Shown piece after piece: positions 9,160-19,497 of a DNA stretch of 64,000 nucleotides (its first letter is position 1; every line of letters starts with the position of its first letter). The notes below the pieces were generated by a model. It worked only from the letters and a program-made list of their open reading frames with translations, was not told the origin of the DNA and made no database searches. The stretch spans positions 158,379-222,378 of the forward strand of contig NZ_FOLT01000004.1 of NCBI RefSeq assembly GCF_900112455.1, written 5' to 3'. The stretch comes from Alkalibacterium subtropicum (lineage in GTDB: Bacteria > Bacillota > Bacilli > Lactobacillales > Carnobacteriaceae_A). A program made the position numbers and the translations under genes.

Positions 9160-9390
9160 CTTTCCTAACCAGTTCTGACGGCCCGCTCTCGGGAAGTGGT
9201 CGCAATGCTGCTTTTGTGACCAGTTCTGAAGGTGCTAGGACAGGAACTAATACCTATCTTCCTTTTCGGACACATTATGAACAGCTGGAGTCCATGAGGG
9301 GTTCCCGTTTCCATTGTGAAACGACTTCTACCACAATGATACAGAGAAAGATTTTCCTGTCACACACACTATAGAGTCTTTTTCTCTGTA
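9160..9390. repeat. Degenerate 51-bp-period hairpin array (array D)
   Basis: The 486-bp gap between convergent uppP and the purine permease has no gene. It holds ACCAGTTCTGA at 9168 and again at 9219, with a weaker version at 9270, each 51 bp apart. The opposing arm GGGAAGTGG (9191) recurs as AGGAACTAA at 9242, also 51 bp on. Further inverted repeats follow: CATTGTG/CACAATG (9312-9337) and TACAGAGAAA/TTTCTCTGTA (9340-9390). Period and hairpin layout resemble arrays A, B and C, but the sequence does not. Confidence 0.5.
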
Positions 9391-9461
9391 GAACAGTCTA
9401 CCCAGAAGTGACCGATCGATATCTACAGCAGAACTTTATTGAATCCTTTTAGATCATTAAT

Positions 9462-9489
9462 AAAAGCCGGGATTATCATCCCGGCTTTT
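9462..9489 (-). terminator. Terminator of the NCS2 permease gene
   Basis: A 12-bp perfect stem, AAAAGCCGGGAT with ATCCCGGCTTTT around 4 nt, lies 8 bp after the minus-strand stop. Confidence 0.85.
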
Positions 9490-9496
9490 ACACTTA

Positions 9497-10747
9497 TCAT
9501 ATCAAGAAATACGTGGCAAGGAGTGTGAGCATAAACAACCCACTGACTAGCCATTGAACAGGCGTCAGCTGCTCTTTTTTGCCGACAGTGATCTGAACTA
9601 ATGGATAGGCGATAAAGCCGTAAGCCATTCCTTCAACAATACTCCCAGTTAACGGAATGAGTACGATGATCAACACAAGAGGGAGCCACTCCAGGCCTTT
9701 ACCCACTTGGATAGATCTCGCTGTGAAAGCCATGGATGCCCCGGTCGCAACGATAACGGGACCGACTGCTTCTGACGGAATATATGATAAGAAAGGTGTA
9801 AAAACCAGAGCCAGAAGAAACATCATTCCTGTGGTCATGGCTGTTAATCCCGTTCTGCCACCTTCTGCAATTCCGGCCCCGCTTTCTGCAACAGGAATAG
9901 CCGGACTTGTTCCAAGCAGCCCAGACAGAAGGCTTGCTATCGCTCCGACTTTATACGCTTTCAGACTTCTTTTCTGATCGGATAAGAAAGCTTCGATCAT
10001 CCCGATGGTTTCAAACATCAAAAGCATCGTCAGTGAAAACACACCAAGCAGGAATTCAACAGATAGTATCTGACTGAAATCGATAGCTGTGACAAGTTCT
10101 CCAAAATTAAAGAGAGGCTCCAGATCAAAGGATACCGGCTCAAAAGAATCAAAGTAAATCGCCCAGTACAGCAAAGTGGTAAACAGGATCGTATACAGGA
10201 ATCCGCCTTTGACATTGAAGCGTTTGATCAGCAAAACAAAGATCAGGCCGATTATTCCGACTGTATTCCACCGAAGGCCCCCCTCGATAAAAACTCCCAT
10301 ATTCTCAAATCCGATCAGCATCAGAAACAATCCGATCCCTACTGTGATGGACTGTTTCAGTACCGTCGGAATAGACTGACTGACTTTACTCATTACTCCA
10401 ACCAAAGCAAGCAGTGTGAAAATCACCCCGGAGACGACCACTACCCCAAGACTCGATTGCCAGGTCAGACCTATTGCAGCTACCAAGGTAAAAGTGAAGA
10501 ATGCATTTTCGCCCATACCCGGTGCCATAGCTAAGGGAGCGTTTGCAAACCAGCCCATCAGAAAACTGCCGATAGCAGAAATGAAGATTGTGGAAAAAAC
10601 ACTGTATTCGCTGGGGACCCCTGCCTGTCCAAGGATCATGGGATTAACGAACAAGACATAAGAAATGGAGAAAAATGTAACGAGTCCAGCTAATATTTCC
10701 TGTCTGACTGTTGTCTTATTATCCATTAAATCAAAGCGTTTAAACAT
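9497..10747 (-). CDS. NCS2 family purine permease (AzgA/GhxP-like)
   Basis: A 416-residue polytopic membrane protein with family-typical elements: the N-terminal EILAGLVTFFSISYVLFVNP, the APGMGENAFFTF motif and the AESGAGIAEGGRTGLTA motif that contributes to substrate binding. These place it in the adenine/guanine/hypoxanthine branch (COG2252). It is shorter than, and distinct from, the second NCS2 permease at 59.2-60.6 kb, and no purine riboswitch is visible upstream. AGAGGC precedes the ATG. Which purine it carries cannot be decided here. Confidence 0.88.
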   Translation of the reverse strand: MFKRFDLMDNKTTVRQEILAGLVTFFSISYVLFVNPMILGQAGVPSEYSVFSTIFISAIGSFLMGWFANAPLAMAPGMGENAFFTFTLVAAIGLTWQSSLGVVVVSGVIFTLLALVGVMSKVSQSIPTVLKQSITVGIGLFLMLIGFENMGVFIEGGLRWNTVGIIGLIFVLLIKRFNVKGGFLYTILFTTLLYWAIYFDSFEPVSFDLEPLFNFGELVTAIDFSQILSVEFLLGVFSLTMLLMFETIGMIEAFLSDQKRSLKAYKVGAIASLLSGLLGTSPAIPVAESGAGIAEGGRTGLTAMTTGMMFLLALVFTPFLSYIPSEAVGPVIVATGASMAFTARSIQVGKGLEWLPLVLIIVLIPLTGSIVEGMAYGFIAYPLVQITVGKKEQLTPVQWLVSGLFMLTLLATYFLI

Positions 10748-10810
10748 TAAATCTAGCCTCTTTCTATTTTTTTTGACAGCACTATTCAGTTTAACAAGAT
10801 TCTACTTAAA

Positions 10811-10850
10811 TGAAAAGAAGAACTTGTCCCCAAAAAAGAGACAAGTTCTT
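10811..10850 (-). terminator. Terminator-like hairpin after glgP
   Basis: A perfect 11-bp stem (AAGAACTTGTC with GACAAGTTCTT, 11-nt loop) lies 8 bp after the glgP stop. The tail CTTTTCATTT is T-rich but interrupted, so termination may be partial. Confidence 0.6.
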
Positions 10851-10858
10851 ATGATCAG

Positions 10859-13297
10859 TTAAGCTATCGGTTCGTCTAAAGGTTTAACACTACGCCCTTG
10901 CTTGCTGAACTGTTTCGCTTTCCAGATATCATCTGCATAGCGTTTAATCGTGTAGTCAGCTGAGAACGGTGCAGAAGAAGCAATATTCAGAAGAGACTTG
11001 CGTGTCCATTCTTTTTCATTTTTATATAACTCATCCACTTTTTTGTGCGCTTTTACATATGAATCAAAATCTTTTAATACAAAGTATTCATCATTGTAAT
11101 TAACTAATGAATCAAAAATCGCATAGCCTTCGTCTTGAAGACCAGGGATCGTCCCATTCGTCAAGGCGTCCAGCGTACGTCTCAGTTTGTCGTCCGACTC
11201 ATAAATTTCTCTGGCATTGTAGTTGCCTGCTGCCTTTAATTCGTATACTTCTTTACTGGACAGACCGAATATGAACATATTCTCTTCCCCGACAAAATCT
11301 TTGATTTCGATATTGGCCCCGTCCAGCGTGGCCAAGGTCAATGCGCCATTAGCCATCAGTTTCATATTGCTTGTTCCTGAGGCTTCCATGCTGGCAAGCG
11401 AAATCTGTTCACTGATGTCCGCAGCCGGAATGATTTTTTCCGCCAGTGAGACGCCATAGTTCTCAAAGAAAACGACTTTTAGCTTGTCTCCGACATCCGG
11501 ATCATTATTCACCAGCCTGGCCAGTGAATTAATGACTTTGATGATCTGTTTAGCATAAATATAGCTCGGTGCCGCTTTAGCTCCGAAAATAAAGACACGC
11601 GGGACGAAATCTACTGAAGGATTCTCTTTGATTTCCAGATACCGGTAGAGAATGTGGAGCATATTCAAGTGCTGACGTTTATAGGCATGCAGTCGTTTGA
11701 TCTGTACATCGAAGATGGCTTTCGGATCGACTTTGATTCCCTGTACTTCTTCAATATAGTCAGCTAAACGCTGTTTATTCTCCAATTTGATCTCGGCCAG
11801 TTTCTGCAGGGTTTGCTTATCCTTTTCAAACCCTTTGAAAACTTTCAGTTCTGAAGGTTTTTTCTTCCAGTCTTCCCCAACTTTTTTGTCAATAAGCTTA
11901 GTCAATCCCGGGTTGGATAAATGGACCCATCGGCGTTGTGTGATCCCGTTCGTTTTATTATTGAATCGTTCCGGGTAAAGCTGAAAGAAGTCTTTCAAGA
12001 CATCATTCATCAAAATCTCAGTATGAAGTTTTGCCACACCGTTCACACTATGACTGCCAATAACAGCCAAGTGAGCCATATTGACCACACCATTCTGCAG
12101 GATAGCTGTCTGCCAGGTGAGCCGTTCACCATAAATAGGCAGCGTTGTTTCTACGAAGCGACGATTGATTTCTTCAATGATCATATAAATACGGGGAAGT
12201 AATTCCTTCATCATATCTATCGGCCATTTCTCCAGCGCTTCTCTCAAAATAGTATGATTGGTATAACTGCAGGTCTTGAACGTGATCTCCCATGCCTGTT
12301 CCCAGGATAAATGTTCTTCATCCAGTAAAATACGCATCATTTCCGGAATAACCAAAGCCGGATGAGTGTCATTGATATGGATAGCTACTTTGTCCGGGAT
12401 ATTTTTCCTCGGCAGATTGTATTTTCTGTAGTGGCGCAGAATCGACTGGACACCAGCTGACACCATGAAATATTCCTGTTTCAGTCTTAACAGACGGCCT
12501 TCGTAATTAGAATCATCTGGATACAGGACCTGTGTGATTTCTTTGATCGGTTCCGTTGCTTCCAGAGTATGATAATTTTCCTCTTCATCAACAGGAATCT
12601 CTGCTGACCAGAGTCTTAAATTATTTACGACGTCATTTCTGTAGCCCACCATAGGTGTATCATAAGGAACAGCCAGGACATTTAATGTGTTCTCATATTT
12701 CGTCTCCATAAATCCCAGATGATTTTTCTCGAGCCATACATTACCGCCAAATCTGACCATACAGGTGGATTTGTCGTTGCGTGTCTCCCAGACGTTTCTG
12801 TGACGCAGCCAGTTTTCAGGAAGTTCGACTTGATAGCCATCTACGAATTTCTGTCTGAAAAGGCCGTACTGATATCGGATTCCATTGCCGTTTCCCGGGA
12901 TACCTAAGGAGGCTAGCGAATCCATAAAGCAGGAGGCCAGGCGACCCAACCCACCGTTGCCCAGTGCGGGATCTGCTTCTGCTTCTTCTAATTCATCAAA
13001 TGAAAGGCCCATCTCCTTCAAACCTTTTTTAATGGTATCGAGCAATCCCAAATTATAGGCGTTGCTCTCCAGCTGCCGGCCTGGAAGAAACTCCATGGAA
13101 AAGTAAAAGACCTGCTTTACACTATTCTTTACATATTTTTCACGGGTTTCTTTCCAATTCCCGGAGAGCTGATTTTTCACATATAGCCCCAAGGCATTAT
13201 ATAACTGTTCGGTGGATCCTTCTTCATATGAATAAGCATACATACTTTGAAACTGTGCTTTAAAATCTTTTATGAATTGTTTAGTTGTAATTGACAT
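10859..13297 (-). CDS. glgP: Glycogen phosphorylase
   Basis: An 812-residue enzyme releasing glucose-1-phosphate from glycogen. It carries the GT35 pyridoxal-phosphate site (EASGTSNMKLMANGALTLAT) and the substrate loops of the family. The start was taken at MSITTKQF because GGAGG sits seven bases before that ATG; a longer frame up to 13324 would overlap the ribosome site. It is the last of the glycogen genes but is separated from glgA by a strong terminator and a 220-bp gap. It therefore probably has its own promoter, allowing breakdown to be controlled apart from synthesis. Confidence 0.95.
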   Translation of the reverse strand: MSITTKQFIKDFKAQFQSMYAYSYEEGSTEQLYNALGLYVKNQLSGNWKETREKYVKNSVKQVFYFSMEFLPGRQLESNAYNLGLLDTIKKGLKEMGLSFDELEEAEADPALGNGGLGRLASCFMDSLASLGIPGNGNGIRYQYGLFRQKFVDGYQVELPENWLRHRNVWETRNDKSTCMVRFGGNVWLEKNHLGFMETKYENTLNVLAVPYDTPMVGYRNDVVNNLRLWSAEIPVDEEENYHTLEATEPIKEITQVLYPDDSNYEGRLLRLKQEYFMVSAGVQSILRHYRKYNLPRKNIPDKVAIHINDTHPALVIPEMMRILLDEEHLSWEQAWEITFKTCSYTNHTILREALEKWPIDMMKELLPRIYMIIEEINRRFVETTLPIYGERLTWQTAILQNGVVNMAHLAVIGSHSVNGVAKLHTEILMNDVLKDFFQLYPERFNNKTNGITQRRWVHLSNPGLTKLIDKKVGEDWKKKPSELKVFKGFEKDKQTLQKLAEIKLENKQRLADYIEEVQGIKVDPKAIFDVQIKRLHAYKRQHLNMLHILYRYLEIKENPSVDFVPRVFIFGAKAAPSYIYAKQIIKVINSLARLVNNDPDVGDKLKVVFFENYGVSLAEKIIPAADISEQISLASMEASGTSNMKLMANGALTLATLDGANIEIKDFVGEENMFIFGLSSKEVYELKAAGNYNAREIYESDDKLRRTLDALTNGTIPGLQDEGYAIFDSLVNYNDEYFVLKDFDSYVKAHKKVDELYKNEKEWTRKSLLNIASSAPFSADYTIKRYADDIWKAKQFSKQGRSVKPLDEPIA

Positions 13298-13474
13298 AAG
13301 CATTCCTCCATGTGTTGGTAACAAGTATACCCTAAAGGTAAAAATAAAAAAAGATGCTCATAAGGCCCAGGATTTTCACTCTTAGATCAAACGCTTAATA
13401 ATAACTCATATTATCCATTATCAAAAAAATATTCGTTAATCGTGTAACATTTGATAACCCTATTAATTTTATAG

Positions 13475-13513
13475 AAAAAGCTCGAACGACCAGCAGGTAA
13501 CTGGTCGTTCGAG
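13475..13513 (-). terminator. Terminator between glgA and glgP
   Basis: A perfect 13-bp stem (CTCGAACGACCAG and complement, 7-nt loop) is followed on the minus strand by CTTTTTC. The rest of the gap up to glgP (13298-13474) is AT-rich, with promoter-like TATACT near 13325. Confidence 0.85.
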
Positions 13514-13519
13514 TCTCTA

Positions 13520-14959
13520 TCAGTAAATCAGACATTTGTAATTCTCAATATACTCCAGTGCCGACTTTTCCCAGCTGTTATCCGTCTGCATGGCTCTAAT
13601 CTGCAGCTTTTTCAAGCTTTCCGGTTTATCGTAGTAAACCGTTAAAGCGCGATCGATAGTATCCAGCATAGTCTGAGTATTAAAATCATAGAAACTGAAA
13701 CCATTGCCTTCTTCTGACACTGGATTATATGGTTCGATCGTGTCCACTAGACCGCCGACTTCATGAACGATAGGCAGGGTGCCGTACCTCAGCGAGTTTA
13801 ACTGTGACAAGCCGCACGGCTCGAACTCAGAAGGCATCAGGAAGAAATCGACACCCGCATAGATCCATTGAGCCAATTCACTGTCAAAGTGGATGATCGC
13901 CTGACACTTATCCGGATACTTGTCGGTAAAATATCTGAAAGCATCTTCGAAATATGGCTTCCCTGTTCCAAGCAGCACAAATTGTGCATTCCGGTAAGTG
14001 AGCAGTTCTTCCATCCCATCAACGATCAGTTGCACACCCTTCTGTTCGTCCAGACGTGTGACCACACCGATCAGGGCGATATCATCTTCTTCAGGCAATC
14101 CGACTCTAGCCTGCAGAGCTTTTTTGTTTTTCGCCTTGCCGGTCAAATCTTTAATTGAGAAGTTATAAGGGATCGTCTCATCTGTTTCAGGATCATAGGT
14201 ATCATAATCGATGCCGTTGAGTATCCCTACCAGTTTGTGACTGACCTTTCTCAAATCATTGTCCAGACCGTAGCCAAATCGAGGCGTTTTGATCTCTTCA
14301 GCATAGGTCGGACTAACGGTCGTCACTAAATCTGAATAGTAAAGCGCGCCTTTCAACCAGCAGACCTTATCTCCATATTTCAAACCTTCCTCATGGAAAG
14401 CGGCATAGCCGATATTGAAGTAATCAGATAATATATACTGATCATAGACCCCCTGAAAGAGAATGTTGTGGATCGTAACGACCGTCTTGATATCTCTCAA
14501 GTCGTTTATCCAGGCATATTTATCTTTGAGTAACACAGGGATCATAGCCGTCTGCCAGTCATTGACATGAAGCACATCTGGAATAAAATCTATTTTCTCC
14601 AGCATTTCAATCGCTGCCTGTTGAAAGAAGGCAAAACGTTCGCCGTCATCCCCATAATCATACAATTCAGAACGGTCAAAATAGAAGAGATTATCTATAA
14701 AATAATAGGTGACCGAATCTTTGACCAGCTTTTTAATGCCGCAATACTGCTTTCGCCACCCGACTTCCACCGTAAAGTTCATGACATCTTCCAGCTGTGC
14801 TTTTGTCTCTTCATCCATTTTCTGAACAAAGTACGGCAGCACAACACGGACATCGTGCCCATTTTCAGATAACTCTTTCGGCAATGCCCCCATGACATCC
14901 CCGAGGCCGCCGGTTTTAAAAAAGGGTGCACATTCCGAGGCGGCAAATAATAATTTCAT
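13520..14959 (-). CDS. glgA: Glycogen synthase (ADP-glucose dependent)
   Basis: A 479-residue GT5 glycosyltransferase that elongates alpha-1,4-glucan from ADP-glucose. The N-terminal KTGGLGDVMGALPKEL motif binds ADP-glucose. The C-terminal half has the EPCGLSQLNSLRYGTLPIV signature with the catalytic Glu. The ATG at 14959 is preferred because it gives the canonical family start MKLLFAASECAPF and lies 4 bp after the glgD stop. An in-frame GTG at 14971 would overlap glgD and its own AGGAAGG. It is the fourth gene of the glgBCDA operon. Confidence 0.95.
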   Translation of the reverse strand: MKLLFAASECAPFFKTGGLGDVMGALPKELSENGHDVRVVLPYFVQKMDEETKAQLEDVMNFTVEVGWRKQYCGIKKLVKDSVTYYFIDNLFYFDRSELYDYGDDGERFAFFQQAAIEMLEKIDFIPDVLHVNDWQTAMIPVLLKDKYAWINDLRDIKTVVTIHNILFQGVYDQYILSDYFNIGYAAFHEEGLKYGDKVCWLKGALYYSDLVTTVSPTYAEEIKTPRFGYGLDNDLRKVSHKLVGILNGIDYDTYDPETDETIPYNFSIKDLTGKAKNKKALQARVGLPEEDDIALIGVVTRLDEQKGVQLIVDGMEELLTYRNAQFVLLGTGKPYFEDAFRYFTDKYPDKCQAIIHFDSELAQWIYAGVDFFLMPSEFEPCGLSQLNSLRYGTLPIVHEVGGLVDTIEPYNPVSEEGNGFSFYDFNTQTMLDTIDRALTVYYDKPESLKKLQIRAMQTDNSWEKSALEYIENYKCLIY

Positions 14960-14963
14960 TTTT

Positions 14964-16139
14964 TTATTCACCTTCCTCTATCGTCCCGTCCTCATAAATG
15001 ACACTGTCTTTAGCAACAACGATCGGTTCGTCAGGTGTCCCTTCCAGCTTTGCACCTCTCTTGACATACACGTGCTTGTCCAGAATAACATATTTCAGGT
15101 GAACATCTTCCTCGATGCATGAATCCTGCATGATGATCGAATCTTCAATATGCGCGTCTTCAGCAATGGTTACTTTTCGGAAAACAAGTGAATTTTCAAC
15201 TTTCCCGTATACTTCACAGTCATTGGCAAACTGGGCGTTGTTGATCTCAGCATGTTTGCCGTAATATGTGGGTGCTGAGTTTTTCAGCTTTGTGAGCACC
15301 GGATTAGAACGATAGAATAAAGAATTGAAATTATCCTCGTTCAGCATGTCCATATTCGCCTGATAATAACTGCCGATGTCTTCGATCACTTTCAGGTAGC
15401 CTGTATATTCATAGCCGTAAATATTGTGTTCAGAACCATGACAGTACGTGATGATATGCTTCACGCTGACATCTAAGTTTTCTTTTTTAGCTTTAAATAA
15501 ATAATTCAAAAAGGCATCTTTACTTAAGATCATCATTTCCATATTCAGAAGGAGTGAGTCATTCGGATCTGTTGTGTCCGTTACAGGGCGAATCCCCTCA
15601 ATCTTGTCATTATCCTTTTCGCTCATGATCAGTGCAGAATGGATAGAATCTTCACGCACTTCACTTCTTTTGATTTTTTTATAAATGACCGTAGCATCGC
15701 TGTCTTTTTTCTCATGAAAACGCAAGAGAGAATCCAGACGAATATTAGACAACATATTCGATCCCATGATCATGACATACTCTGCATGCGAGCGTGACAC
15801 ATAGTGATAGTGGTCATCATAGTAATTCCCTTGATACTGCGGATCTTCGAGTTCTGCTTTAAGATTTATATGAGAGTGAGTGAAAACACCTCCGCCTACG
15901 GACGACTCAAGACCCCAAGTGGCTCCGGATCTGATGTGATCATAGAGGGAATGACCGGATCCGGAAATGAACAAGGCGGCAGAAGGCGCTTCAATACTGG
16001 ATAAACTTGAAAAGGGAAAATCCACCAGCCGATATCTGCAGGCAAAGGGTAATGATGCCACTGGCCGTCTATTTGTCAGCGGCTTAAGGTTTTCGTTCTC
16101 TTCTACTAAGTTTAAAATAGGTGCGATTTTAGTTCTCAT
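14964..16139 (-). CDS. glgD: Glucose-1-phosphate adenylyltransferase regulatory subunit GlgD
   Basis: A 391-residue paralogue of GlgC. The nucleotidyltransferase fold is recognisable ([22 protein letters not shown]) but the GGxGxRLGxLT nucleotide loop of GlgC is missing at the N-terminus. This is typical of the non-catalytic or regulatory partner in Bacillus-type GlgC/GlgD heterotetramers. The C-terminus has left-handed beta-helix repeats ([21 protein letters not shown]). Its start overlaps the glgC end by 11 bp, implying translational coupling and a fixed subunit ratio. Confidence 0.93.
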   Translation of the reverse strand: MRTKIAPILNLVEENENLKPLTNRRPVASLPFACRYRLVDFPFSSLSSIEAPSAALFISGSGHSLYDHIRSGATWGLESSVGGGVFTHSHINLKAELEDPQYQGNYYDDHYHYVSRSHAEYVMIMGSNMLSNIRLDSLLRFHEKKDSDATVIYKKIKRSEVREDSIHSALIMSEKDNDKIEGIRPVTDTTDPNDSLLLNMEMMILSKDAFLNYLFKAKKENLDVSVKHIITYCHGSEHNIYGYEYTGYLKVIEDIGSYYQANMDMLNEDNFNSLFYRSNPVLTKLKNSAPTYYGKHAEINNAQFANDCEVYGKVENSLVFRKVTIAEDAHIEDSIIMQDSCIEEDVHLKYVILDKHVYVKRGAKLEGTPDEPIVVAKDSVIYEDGTIEEGE

Positions 16140-17274
16140 CTGTATAGCCTCCTACTTCTTCATCATAACCGACAACTTCAATATTATCGTCAGAACCAAT
16201 GATTTCAGTTCCATCATGGATCTGTGCCCCTTCTCCGATGATGGCTTTTTCGATTTTCACATTTTCTCCAATGACGGCATTAGGCATGACGAACGAGTCT
16301 TTGATGGAGGAATTTTTACCTATCTTGACATTGTGAGAAATAATCGAATGAACCACCTCGCCTGAAATATAACAGCCATCTGTGATCATGGAATCTGTCA
16401 CCTTGGCAGATTCTGTCAAAAACTGTGGTGTCGTATTCGGATTATTTGAATAGACTCGCCAGTTTCTATCTCGAATATCCAGTTCATGTTCAGGATCCAG
16501 AAACTCCATATTGGCGCTCCATAAGCTTTCGATCGTTCCGACATCTTTCCAGTACCCTTCAAATGAATAGGCAAAGATCGCTTCATTGTTTCTTAAGTAG
16601 GCCGGTATGACATGATGACCGAAATCAGTCAGTTGTCTGTCTTTCGCCTGATTATCCACCAAGTATTTTTTGAGTCTGTCCCAGTTGAAGATGTAGATAC
16701 CCATTGAAGCCAGATTGGATTTAGGATTCTCCGGTTTCTCCTGGAATTCAATGATCCGGTCTGTCTTATCTGTATTCATGACACCAAATCGTGAAGCATC
16801 TTCCCAAGGCACCGGCATGACTCCAACAGTTAATGTTGCCTCCTGTTCTTTGTGATAATCCAGCATTTTCTGATAATCCATTTTATAAATATGATCGCCA
16901 GAAAGGATCATTACATACTTAGGATTTTTTTTATCGATAAAGTCGATATTTTGAAAAACAGCGTGGGCCGTACCTTTGAAAAACTTTTCACCTTCCATAC
17001 TGGAATAAGGCTGAAGGATCGTTGCTTCACCGTTATGTCGATTTAACCCCCAGCTGGATCCATTGCCTACATGATTGTTTAAAATCAACGGCTGATACTG
17101 TGTAACAACGCCAACGTCATTCATACCAGAGTTTGCACAGTTGGACAGTGCAAAGTCAATGATACGGTAATTTCCTCCAAAAGGGACAGCTGGCTTAGCG
17201 ATATGTTTGGTTAACTTTCCTAGTCGTGACCCCTGGCCTCCGGCTAATATCATTGCGACTGTTTCAGTTTTCAT
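16129..17274 (-). CDS. glgC: Glucose-1-phosphate adenylyltransferase catalytic subunit GlgC
   Basis: A 381-residue ADP-glucose pyrophosphorylase. It makes ADP-glucose from ATP and glucose-1-phosphate, the committed step of glycogen synthesis. Visible motifs are the nucleotide loop [14 protein letters not shown] at the N-terminus, [20 protein letters not shown], the catalytic [12 protein letters not shown] region, and a C-terminal beta-helix domain. It overlaps glgD and lies 58 bp after glgB in the same operon. Confidence 0.95.
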   Translation of the reverse strand: MKTETVAMILAGGQGSRLGKLTKHIAKPAVPFGGNYRIIDFALSNCANSGMNDVGVVTQYQPLILNNHVGNGSSWGLNRHNGEATILQPYSSMEGEKFFKGTAHAVFQNIDFIDKKNPKYVMILSGDHIYKMDYQKMLDYHKEQEATLTVGVMPVPWEDASRFGVMNTDKTDRIIEFQEKPENPKSNLASMGIYIFNWDRLKKYLVDNQAKDRQLTDFGHHVIPAYLRNNEAIFAYSFEGYWKDVGTIESLWSANMEFLDPEHELDIRDRNWRVYSNNPNTTPQFLTESAKVTDSMITDGCYISGEVVHSIISHNVKIGKNSSIKDSFVMPNAVIGENVKIEKAIIGEGAQIHDGTEIIGSDDNIEVVGYDEEVGGYTDEN

Positions 17275-17332
17275 TCTATTTCGGAAGTGTCTATTGACCT
17301 TCCTTCCCTCCTTATAACTGAATTAGTTTCTC

Positions 17333-19249
17333 CTATTTATTTTTTGGTACTCCATAAACACGTTTAGGTTTTAACACGACAACACTTAAGGCCGGCAATA
17401 TAACTTCGACTGCATAGTCTTTACCATGGACCGACTCTTCAGTGGTTTTAAGTACCCCTTGAGGCGTCGTCCAGGTGCCGCCAAGGGCATCCCACTCAGT
17501 ATTCCAGACTTCTTCATACTGTCCCTTGAAAGGCACACCGACTTTTACGTTCTGCCTTTCGACAGGGACAAAATTGCATAAAACGACAAGAAAATCTCTC
17601 GGTTTCTTTCCATTACGGATAAAGAACAGTAGGGATTCATCTGCGTTGTCTGCCTGCAGAATCTCTGTTCCTGCCGGCTGGTGATCCACTTCCCAAAGCG
17701 CCCTGTGTTCCTTATAGAAAGCATTCAGCTGCTGGGTGAATGCTAAATGTTTCGCATTCATTGAGTCATTCAGGCTGTCCCATACAAGCCCTTCCTGGAA
17801 GCGCCATTCAAGGAACTGTCCAAATTCGGCCCCCATAAACTGAAGTTTCTTGCCGGGATGCATCATCCGGTATGTTTCGATCGTTCTTAGTCCTGCGAAC
17901 TGATTGTACCGGTCACCGAACATCTTATGCATCATTGATTTTTTGCCGTGAACAACTTCGTCGTGTGAAAAAGGCAGGACGTAATTTTCATTGAATGTAT
18001 ACATGAATGAAAAGGTAATCAAATTAAAATGGTCTTTTCTGTATAAAGGATCCATTTCAAAGAAACGGAGCGTGTCATTCATCCATCCCATATTCCACTT
18101 GTAATTGAAGCCCAGTCCACCTTCGTGCACAGGGTGCGTCACTTTAGGCCAGGCCGTGCTTTCTTCAGCCATCATTAATACATCCGGATGTCTTTCGAAT
18201 ATTTTCTTATTCATGATCTGTATAAATTCGACACCCGATTTATTGATATTCGTTCCTTCGTCATTTGGTGTCCAGTCCCCCAGGTCGTAATCCAGATACA
18301 GCATGTTGCTGACTGCATCGACGCGCAAACCATCCAGATGGAACTGTTCCAGCCAGAATAATGCATTCGATATCAGATAACTGCGTACCTGATTTTTACC
18401 CAGATCAAAATTCAATGTTCCCCACCGGTTGTTGTTTGCCTGATTTGGATCACTATATTCAAACTGAGGCGTCCCATCAAAATAAGCCATTCCATAATCA
18501 TTTCGATTAAAATGACCCGGTACCCAGTCCATGATGACACCGATATTTTCCTGGTGAGCCGTCTCCACAAAATCCTGCAGTTCTTCGATCGTGCCGTACT
18601 TGGAAGACAGTCCGAAAAAGCCTGTGGCCTGATAGCCCCAGCTTGCATCAAGCGGATGTTCCATCAGGGGCATGAATTCGATATGTGTGTACCCTAGTTT
18701 TTTCACATAGGGGATCAGTTCTCGTTTCAACTCTTCGATCGTATACCATGAACCATCTTCATGGTGTTTCCATGAGCTCAAATGCACTTCATATATATTC
18801 AAAGGACGATTGTAGATTTCGAGTCTTCTACGATTAGCCATCCACAAACCGTCTTTCCACTGTTTAGCTGGCAGATCACGCACAACGGCTGCATCGTTAG
18901 GCCGGACCTCAAACTCATAGGCATACGGGTCTATCTTGTATGCCACAGACCCGTCTGCCTGCACGACCTTGTATTTATAACATTGTCCCTTCTTGGCTCT
19001 TGCGTCTTTTAATCTGAACATACCTGTTTCTTCAACTTTCTGCATCTCATCTAGTTCAGACCATTCATTGAAGTCCCCGACCAGGTAAACTGCCTGCGCA
19101 TGTGGTGCCCAAACGGTGAAAACATAGCCATCTTCCACTTTTTTACATCCCATAGTGGTATAGCTGTCATACTGCGTCCCCTCGTTAAACAGATAATAAG
19201 ATGCCAGATCTTTATTATCATATTCTAACTTTTCTTTTCCATCACTCAT
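17333..19249 (-). CDS. glgB: 1,4-alpha-glucan branching enzyme
   Basis: A 638-residue GH13 enzyme with an N-terminal CBM48-like domain (about 25-130) and a catalytic barrel. Visible are the nucleophile Asp in DGLRVDAVSNMLY, the acid/base Glu in MMAEESTAWP, and FSHDEVVHGKKSM. It creates alpha-1,6 branches in glycogen. The start was set at MSDGKEKL, where AAGGGGG precedes ATG by seven bases; a longer frame to 19294 lacks a ribosome site. It is the first gene of glgB-C-D-A. Confidence 0.95.
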   Translation of the reverse strand: MSDGKEKLEYDNKDLASYYLFNEGTQYDSYTTMGCKKVEDGYVFTVWAPHAQAVYLVGDFNEWSELDEMQKVEETGMFRLKDARAKKGQCYKYKVVQADGSVAYKIDPYAYEFEVRPNDAAVVRDLPAKQWKDGLWMANRRRLEIYNRPLNIYEVHLSSWKHHEDGSWYTIEELKRELIPYVKKLGYTHIEFMPLMEHPLDASWGYQATGFFGLSSKYGTIEELQDFVETAHQENIGVIMDWVPGHFNRNDYGMAYFDGTPQFEYSDPNQANNNRWGTLNFDLGKNQVRSYLISNALFWLEQFHLDGLRVDAVSNMLYLDYDLGDWTPNDEGTNINKSGVEFIQIMNKKIFERHPDVLMMAEESTAWPKVTHPVHEGGLGFNYKWNMGWMNDTLRFFEMDPLYRKDHFNLITFSFMYTFNENYVLPFSHDEVVHGKKSMMHKMFGDRYNQFAGLRTIETYRMMHPGKKLQFMGAEFGQFLEWRFQEGLVWDSLNDSMNAKHLAFTQQLNAFYKEHRALWEVDHQPAGTEILQADNADESLLFFIRNGKKPRDFLVVLCNFVPVERQNVKVGVPFKGQYEEVWNTEWDALGGTWTTPQGVLKTTEESVHGKDYAVEVILPALSVVVLKPKRVYGVPKNK

Positions 19250-19282
19250 TAATATCCCCCTTTGTGAAACCAATCTTTCTAA

Positions 19283-19345
19283 GTCCTGTAACATTAGGAC
19301 TGTAACAAATGGTATTGTAGTACCATTGTAACGTAATACCTATAC
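19283..19345 (-). promoter_or_regulatory. Upstream control region of the glgBCDA operon
   Basis: On the plus strand the 7-mer TGTAACA occurs at 19287 and 19301 and as TGTAACG at 19327. Two inverted repeats lie among them: AGTCCT/AGGACT (19283-19302) and ATGGTA/TACCAT (19311-19328). A TATAGT/TATACT-like -10 on the minus strand is near 19340-19345. Clustered dyads before the first glg gene suggest regulator binding; the regulator is not identifiable. Confidence 0.45.
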
Positions 19346-19497
19346 TATACCAAACTTTTCATCTTGTGAATAGTTATCAATCGAAAGATTTTAACGATTT
19401 TTTAATCGGCCCCAGGACCGATGACAACCCTTTCTTAAAATGGTATGATGACCTTGTAAGATCGTTAACGAATAAGCAGAAAGGAGGATTTCTACAA

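Noticed and set aside
10748-10858. Purine riboswitch upstream of the first NCS2 permease
   Set aside because: The gap is too short and lacks the GTTTCTACC core and P1 pairing seen at 60.8 kb.
15967-16365. Plus-strand 132-codon frame over the glgD/glgC junction
   Set aside because: It lies antisense to two clear glycogen genes, with no ribosome site and no family resemblance.
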